Origin: JANMEX01 sp031423755
GTDB lineage: Bacteria > Pseudomonadota > Alphaproteobacteria > Rhizobiales > Rhizobiaceae
Assembly: GCA_031423755.1 (NCBI GenBank)
Contig: JANPGC010000122.1
Coordinates: 1 to 10,890 of the forward strand
Direction: 5' to 3'
DNA length: 10,890 nucleotides
The notes below the pieces were generated by a model. That model searched no databases. It saw only the letters and a program-made list of their open reading frames with translations, and was not told where the DNA came from. The translations under genes and the position numbers were made by a program. Positions 7,156-10,890 of this stretch are shown here, one piece after another (position 1 is the first letter of the stretch; every line of letters begins with the position of its first letter).

Positions 7156-8580
7156 TCAGGCAAAAACGTAGGAAGTCTTGACGGTGGTATAGAACTCGCG
7201 GGCATGTGACCCTTGCTCGCGCGGGCCATAACTGGACCCTTTGGTACCGCCGAAGGGCACGTGATAATCAACTCCGGCTGTCGGCAGATTGACCATGACC
7301 ATGCCAGCTTTCGCCTGTTTGCGGAAGGCCGTCGCGTGCTTCAGCGAGGTGGTGCAAATGCCGGCGCACAGACCGAATTCCGTGTCGTTTGCCGTTGCCA
7401 AAGCCTCGGCAAAATCGGCGACCTTGATGACAGACGCGCAGGGCCCGAAGATCTCCTCACGCGACACGCGCATGGCATTGGTGGCGTTGGCAAAGACCGC
7501 CGGCTGCTGGAAGAAACCACTCCCGCCGATGCGCTGGCCGCCAGAGACATCGCAGCCTTCCGACTTGGCGAGCTCGACATAGGAGAGGTTTGTAGCCAAC
7601 TGCTTTTCATCGACAACCGGGCCGATCTGCGTTGCCGGATCGAGTGGATCGCCAACCTTCAGAGCCGCTGCCGCAGCCTTGAACTTCTCGACAAACCTGT
7701 CGTGGATGCCCGCCGTCACGATGATGCGCGACGAGGCGGTGCAGCGCTGGCCTGTCGAGAAGAACGCGCCGTTTATTGCCGCATTGACGGCAAGATCAAG
7801 GTCGGCGTCATCGAGCACCACCAGCGGGTTCTTGCCGCCCATTTCGAGCTGGACCTTTTTGCCAAGTTCCATGGCGCGAAGGCCGATGCGCTTGCCTGTA
7901 CCAACCGAGCCGGTGAAGGAAATGGCATTGATACCCGGATGATCGACAATGCGCTGACCGACGCTTGAGCCGGGTCCCATCACGAGATTGAACACGCCTT
8001 TCGGGCAACCGCTTTCATGCAGGATTTTTGCGATCTCCCAGGAGCAGCCGGGCACCAGATCGGCAGGTTTCATCACCACCGTGTTGCCATAGGCGAGCGC
8101 CGGAGCGATCTTCCATGCGGGGATGGCGATAGGGAAATTCCACGGCGCAATGATGCCGACGACGCCAACTGGCTCGCGGTCAATCAGCACTTCAATGTTG
8201 GGGCGCACCGATGCCAGCTTTTCACCTGCGATACGCAGGGCTTCCCCGGCAAAGAATTTGAATATCATCGCCGCGCGGACAGTCTCGCCAATGCCTTCAG
8301 CGAGCGACTTGCCCTCTTCCCGCGACAAAAGACGACCGATCTCATCCTTGCGGGCAAGGATCGTGTTGCCAACGGCATCCAGCACATCAAACCGAACCTG
8401 CGGCGAGGCCGACGCCCATTGAGTCAATGCAGCTTTGGCGGCGTCAACAGCAGCGTCAACTGCAGACGCGTCGGCGGAGGCATACTGACCGACGATGTCG
8501 TTCGTGTCAGACGGGTTCACATTCGGCCTTGATGAGGTCGCTTCAACCCATTGGCCATTGATCAGATTTGCGTGGTGCAC
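7156..8580 (-). CDS. 2-oxoglutarate semialdehyde dehydrogenase (ALDH superfamily)
   Basis: This NAD(P)-dependent aldehyde dehydrogenase has 474 residues and is expected to oxidise 2-oxoglutarate semialdehyde to 2-oxoglutarate (EC 1.2.1.26), the last step of oxidative pentose and glucarate catabolism. The start is a GTG at 8580 with AGGAGG 5 bases upstream; the protein opens MHHANLINGQW, a normal ALDH N-terminus. Key residues are all present: Asn148 in APWNFP, Lys171 in VVMKPAD, the general base Glu246 in LEMGGKNP, nucleophile Cys280 in STGQRCTASSR, and Glu376 in EEIFGP. The block SFTGSVGTGK (221-230) contacts the cofactor. It resembles the Bacillus YcbD/Burkholderia glucarate-type semialdehyde dehydrogenases more than Azospirillum AraE as remembered, so it seems a convergent recruit to this step. 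It forms a two-gene operon with the keto-deoxyarabonate dehydratase. Substrate rests mainly on context; other short-chain semialdehydes are possible. Confidence 0.85.
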   Translation of the reverse strand: MHHANLINGQWVEATSSRPNVNPSDTNDIVGQYASADASAVDAAVDAAKAALTQWASASPQVRFDVLDAVGNTILARKDEIGRLLSREEGKSLAEGIGETVRAAMIFKFFAGEALRIAGEKLASVRPNIEVLIDREPVGVVGIIAPWNFPIAIPAWKIAPALAYGNTVVMKPADLVPGCSWEIAKILHESGCPKGVFNLVMGPGSSVGQRIVDHPGINAISFTGSVGTGKRIGLRAMELGKKVQLEMGGKNPLVVLDDADLDLAVNAAINGAFFSTGQRCTASSRIIVTAGIHDRFVEKFKAAAAALKVGDPLDPATQIGPVVDEKQLATNLSYVELAKSEGCDVSGGQRIGGSGFFQQPAVFANATNAMRVSREEIFGPCASVIKVADFAEALATANDTEFGLCAGICTTSLKHATAFRKQAKAGMVMVNLPTAGVDYHVPFGGTKGSSYGPREQGSHAREFYTTVKTSYVFA

Positions 8581-8694
8581 ACTGTCCTCCTGTCCCTATT
8601 GATCATACTATATTGCAATAATTTGCCACTTGTCACTTGATTTTTCATTATGAAATCGCAATCATCATATCATTGAGAGGGATTGGCGCAGTCC
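8581..8694. promoter_or_regulatory. Divergent control region of the catabolic genes
   Basis: This AT-rich gap of about 114 bases separates the semialdehyde dehydrogenase operon (leftward) from the GntR regulator and dehydratase (rightward). It contains a perfect 10-base palindrome TATTGCAATA (8611-8620), close to the leftward gene. FCD-type GntR proteins usually bind short palindromes in such gaps, so this is the natural operator site for the adjacent regulator. The rightward promoter was not resolved: TTGATT (8637-8642) is a possible -35 without a good -10 at the expected distance. Confidence 0.6.
8607..8636 (-). promoter_or_regulatory. Candidate promoter of the semialdehyde dehydrogenase/dehydratase operon
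   Basis: On the minus strand GTGACA (8636-8631) and TATAGT (8612-8607) are 18 bases apart, each one base from consensus. Transcription would start near 8600, leaving about 20 leader bases, which hold the AGGAGG ribosome binding site. The palindrome TATTGCAATA (8611-8620) overlaps the -10 and spacer, where a bound repressor would block polymerase. Confidence 0.42.
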
Positions 8695-9447
8695 ATGGCA
8701 GTGGTCACACCTAACAGGAAAGATGGCAGTCGGCTCGAGTCAGGGCCAAACCTGACCATGGCCATGGCAGCGCAACTTGGCGGCAAGATTGTCGCACGCC
8801 AGCTTGGGGCAGGCGCATCGCTGCCGACGGAAGGTGAATTGCAGTCGGAATTTGGCGTGTCCCGTACGGTGGTGCGTGAAGCCATCCGGCATTTGGCGTC
8901 CAAGGGACTTGTGTCTGTCGGCCCGAAAGTCGGCACCAAGGTGCGGCCTTCGTCCGAATGGAATATGCTCGATCCGGAAGTGATGGACTGGCACCTGCGT
9001 GGCGCAGCCTCGGCGGAATTCATCGCGGCGCTTTATGAGATGCGGCTGATCATAGAGCCGGAGGCGGCGCGACTCGCTGCCGCACGGATTTCTTCGGCGC
9101 AAATCGAGAATTTGAATGCTGCGCTTGCGGGGATGAGCGAAAACCTGCGCGGGTCGCAAGACCTGATCGCAGCCGACCTTGCCTTTCACCGCACCATTCT
9201 GGAGGCAACCGGAAATCCGGTTCTGCGCTCATTCGGTGCACTCATCGAGAACAGCCTGTCCGTGTCGTTTTCGCTGAGTTGGCGCAAGAGTGAGCCGGGG
9301 CAGACGCTGAAGCTGCATGGGCAAGTGGTGGATGCAATTGTTGCCGGTGATGAGGAGCTTGCAGCGCTGCACATGCGCCGCTTGATCGAGACAGCATACC
9401 GCGATGTGCGCCAGTCACTGGCGGCAAATCCGGGCGAGACAAGATAG
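8695..9447 (+). CDS. GntR-family (FCD/FadR subfamily) transcriptional regulator
   Basis: From ATG 8695 the protein has 250 residues. The N-terminal winged helix-turn-helix covers about 23-85: GGKIVARQLGAGASLPTEGEL, then SEFGVSRTVVREAIRHLASKG and VGPKVGTKVRP. The all-helical FCD effector domain follows at about 105-240, with the predicted metal/ligand residues Asp161 and His165 in ADLAFHRTILEATGNP, His208 in KLHGQVVDAI and His226 in ALHMRRLI. FCD regulators typically sense carboxylic or sugar acids, so L-arabinonate or 2-keto-3-deoxyarabonate is a reasonable effector. The start is ambiguous: TTG at 8683 is in frame, but GAGAGGGA sits directly against it; relative to ATG 8695 the same site is about 12 bases away. 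It is divergent from the semialdehyde dehydrogenase operon and 30 bases upstream of the dehydratase, so it probably controls both units and itself. Family is certain; target and ligand are inferred. Confidence 0.9.
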   Translation: MAVVTPNRKDGSRLESGPNLTMAMAAQLGGKIVARQLGAGASLPTEGELQSEFGVSRTVVREAIRHLASKGLVSVGPKVGTKVRPSSEWNMLDPEVMDWHLRGAASAEFIAALYEMRLIIEPEAARLAAARISSAQIENLNAALAGMSENLRGSQDLIAADLAFHRTILEATGNPVLRSFGALIENSLSVSFSLSWRKSEPGQTLKLHGQVVDAIVAGDEELAALHMRRLIETAYRDVRQSLAANPGETR

Positions 9448-9459
9448 CCGCATTGCGGC
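9447..9459 (+). repeat. Small hairpin after the GntR gene
   Basis: GCCGC (9447-9451) and GCGGC (9455-9459) can pair across ATT, beginning at the last base of the regulator's TAG stop codon. No T-run follows, so it is not a terminator by itself; it could slightly separate expression of the regulator and the dehydratase. Visible but short. Confidence 0.25.
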
Positions 9460-9477
9460 ATGCATTGGGAGGACGAT

Positions 9478-10890
9478 ATGACATTCAAAAAGGCCGAATG
9501 GCCGCGCCGTTTGCGCTCGCAGGATTGGTTCGGCGGCACCAGCCGTGATGCAATCTACCATCGCTCATGGATGAAAAATCAGGGCTTCCCGGCCGACATG
9601 TTCGATGGCCGCCCCGTGATCGGCATCTGCAACACATGGTCGGAACTGACACCCTGCAACGCCCATCTGCGCGACCTCGCGGAACGGGTGAAGCGCGGTG
9701 TCTATGAGGCCGGCGGCTTTCCGCTGGAGTTTCCGGTTTTCTCGCCATCCGAGAGTGCGCTCAGGCCCACCGCGATGCTCTATCGCAACCTCTGCGCCAT
9801 GGATGTGGAGGAAGCGATCCGCGCCAATCCACTCGATGGCGTGGTGCTTTTGGCTGGTTGCGACAAGACCACGCCCGCTTTGCTGATGGGGGCGGGCAGT
9901 GTCGATATCCCGGCGATTCTCGTGTCCGGCGGTCCGATGCTGAACGGCAAATGGCGCGGCCAGGAAGTCGGTTCCGGCACGGCGCTTTGGCAGATGTCGG
10001 AGATGGTGAAGTCCGGCGAAATTACCAATGAGGATTTCCTCGAGGCAGAGCAGGGCATGTCGCGCTCACCCGGCTCCTGCAACACGATGGGCACGGCCTC
10101 GACCATGGCCTCGATGGCTGAGGCCCTCGGCATGGCGCTGTCCGGCAACGCTGCCATTCCGGCAGTGGACTCGCGCCGCCGCGTGATGGCGCAGCTGACA
10201 GGCAGACGCATAGTGGACATGGTCAAGGATGATCTCAAACCATCAGATATCATGACCATGAAGGCGTTCGAAAACGCGATCCGCGTCAATGGCGCGATCG
10301 GCGGCTCGACCAATGCCGTTGTGCATCTTCTCGCCATGGCCGGCCGTGTCGGCGTGCCGCTGACGCTTGACGATTGGGACCGTCTGGGCCGCGATGTCCC
10401 GACCATCGTCAACCTGATGCCATCCGGCAAATATCTCATGGAAGAGTTTTTCTACGCCGGCGGCCTGCCAGTCGTCATCAAGGCGCTTCACGATGGCGGA
10501 TTGCTGAACAGCGACGCGATCACCGTTTCCGGCAAGAGCATCGGCGAGGAAGTCGCCGTCGCCAAGAACTGGAACGAGGACGTCATCCGACCCGTAGACA
10601 AGGCTCTGGTCAAATCCGGCGGTATTGCAGTGGTGAAGGGAAATCTCGCACCCAACGGTGCTGTGCTCAAACCCTCCGCCGCGTCGCCGCACCTGATGCA
10701 GCACAAGGGCCGTGCCTACGTGTTCGAATCCATCGAAGACTTCCACGGCACCATCAACGATGACAGCCTCGACATCGATGAAAACTCGATCATGGTGCTG
10801 AAATACTGCGGCCCCAAGGGCTACCCCGGCATGGCCGAAGTCGGCAACATGGGATGTACGCCTGGGGCCAGTTCCTCGATCACGATCTCG
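9478..10890 (+). CDS. L-arabinonate dehydratase, IlvD/Edd family (C-terminus missing; family similarity ends about 10854)
   Basis: This enzyme is expected to dehydrate L-arabinonate to L-2-keto-3-deoxyarabonate (EC 4.2.1.25) using a [2Fe-2S] cluster and Mg2+. The ATG at 9478 has GGGAGG 5 bases upstream. Cluster cysteines are visible: Cys60 (SELTPCNAH), Cys128 (LLAGCDKTTP) and Cys201 (SPGSCNTMGTAS); Lys130 is at the position of the carbamylated lysine. Other IlvD/Edd blocks are AVDSRRRVMAQLTGRR, NGAIGGSTNAVVHL, NLMPSGKYLMEEFFYAGG and CGPKGYPGMAEVGNMG. It matches the Rhizobium leguminosarum arabinonate dehydratase (about 579 residues) very closely as remembered, up to Gly459. There the family continues LPPKVLKKG, but this sequence continues CTPGASSSITIS, which is unrelated. 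The frame stays open to the edge. The lost part would hold the catalytic serine of the SGTAYG-type motif, so the product as written would be inactive. Whether this is real or an assembly join cannot be seen here. Confidence 0.88.
   Translation, partial: MTFKKAEWPRRLRSQDWFGGTSRDAIYHRSWMKNQGFPADMFDGRPVIGICNTWSELTPCNAHLRDLAERVKRGVYEAGGFPLEFPVFSPSESALRPTAMLYRNLCAMDVEEAIRANPLDGVVLLAGCDKTTPALLMGAGSVDIPAILVSGGPMLNGKWRGQEVGSGTALWQMSEMVKSGEITNEDFLEAEQGMSRSPGSCNTMGTASTMASMAEALGMALSGNAAIPAVDSRRRVMAQLTGRRIVDMVKDDLKPSDIMTMKAFENAIRVNGAIGGSTNAVVHLLAMAGRVGVPLTLDDWDRLGRDVPTIVNLMPSGKYLMEEFFYAGGLPVVIKALHDGGLLNSDAITVSGKSIGEEVAVAKNWNEDVIRPVDKALVKSGGIAVVKGNLAPNGAVLKPSAASPHLMQHKGRAYVFESIEDFHGTINDDSLDIDENSIMVLKYCGPKGYPGMAEVGNMGCTPGASSSITIS
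10854..10890 (+). other. Fragment of an animal-type haem peroxidase gene fused into the dehydratase
   Basis: Read from base 10854, a different frame from the dehydratase, the last 37 bases give MYAWGQFLDHDL. WGQFLDHD is the distal-histidine and calcium-ligand motif of the animal-type haem peroxidase superfamily, found also in bacterial peroxidases. The preceding bases are dehydratase in another frame, so the join lies within about 10849-10857. The match is short (eight conserved residues) but highly specific, and the dehydratase frame loses family similarity at exactly the same place. Confidence 0.6.

Noticed and set aside
9478..10854. Dihydroxy-acid dehydratase (IlvD, branched-chain amino acids) or phosphogluconate dehydratase (Edd)
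   Set aside because: The N-terminal motif and blocks follow the pentonate dehydratase subgroup, and the operon context is pentose oxidation.
1..10890. CRISPR arrays, tRNA or rRNA genes, insertion sequences, attachment sites
   Set aside because: No regularly spaced repeats, no tRNA-like cloverleaf, no transposase or flanking terminal repeats were seen; the only sign of rearrangement is the junction near 10854.

Overview
The window looks like a chromosomal or megaplasmid sugar-utilisation locus from an alphaproteobacterium of the Rhizobiales (Agrobacterium/Rhizobium/Mesorhizobium/Brucella relatives). The evidence is a ChvE-GguA-GguB type sugar ABC transporter with a divergent GbpR-like LysR regulator, an arrangement known from Agrobacterium, together with enzymes of the non-phosphorylative L-arabinose pathway. 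Genes are densely packed, with moderately high GC coding DNA and AT-rich promoter gaps. All identifications come from reading the sequence and remembered family motifs; no database search was made.

Left part (1-5232). On the minus strand, read right to left, lie a ChvE-like periplasmic sugar-binding protein (4995-3928), a strong hairpin in the gap, a double-ATPase GguA-like protein (3810-2281), a GguB-like permease (2278-1058), a 125-base gap holding two abutting inverted repeats, and the N-terminal 310 residues of a DUF2126-type transglutaminase-like protein that runs off the left edge. The 237-base gap 4996-5232 is the divergent control region between chvE and gbpR.

Middle (5233-8580). The gbpR-like gene reads rightward and ends 3 bases from the stop codon of a convergent gene for an L-2-keto-3-deoxyarabonate dehydratase (DHDPS/NAL superfamily). 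That gene is preceded, 9 bases away on the same minus strand, by a 2-oxoglutarate-semialdehyde dehydrogenase gene with a GTG start.

Right part (8581-10890). A 114-base AT-rich divergent promoter region separates the semialdehyde dehydrogenase operon from a GntR/FCD regulator, which is followed by an IlvD/Edd-family L-arabinonate dehydratase cut by the right edge.

Taken together: GbpR would control uptake (chvE-gguAB). The GntR protein would control the three catabolic enzymes that convert L-arabinonate to L-2-keto-3-deoxyarabonate, then 2-oxoglutarate semialdehyde, then 2-oxoglutarate. The first two steps (arabinose 1-dehydrogenase and lactonase) are not in the window.

The most unexpected signal is at the extreme right. 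The dehydratase stops resembling its family at about base 10854, and the last 37 bases, read in another frame, encode the animal-type haem peroxidase signature WGQFLDHD. This suggests a rearrangement breakpoint, an insertion, or an assembly chimera inside the dehydratase gene.
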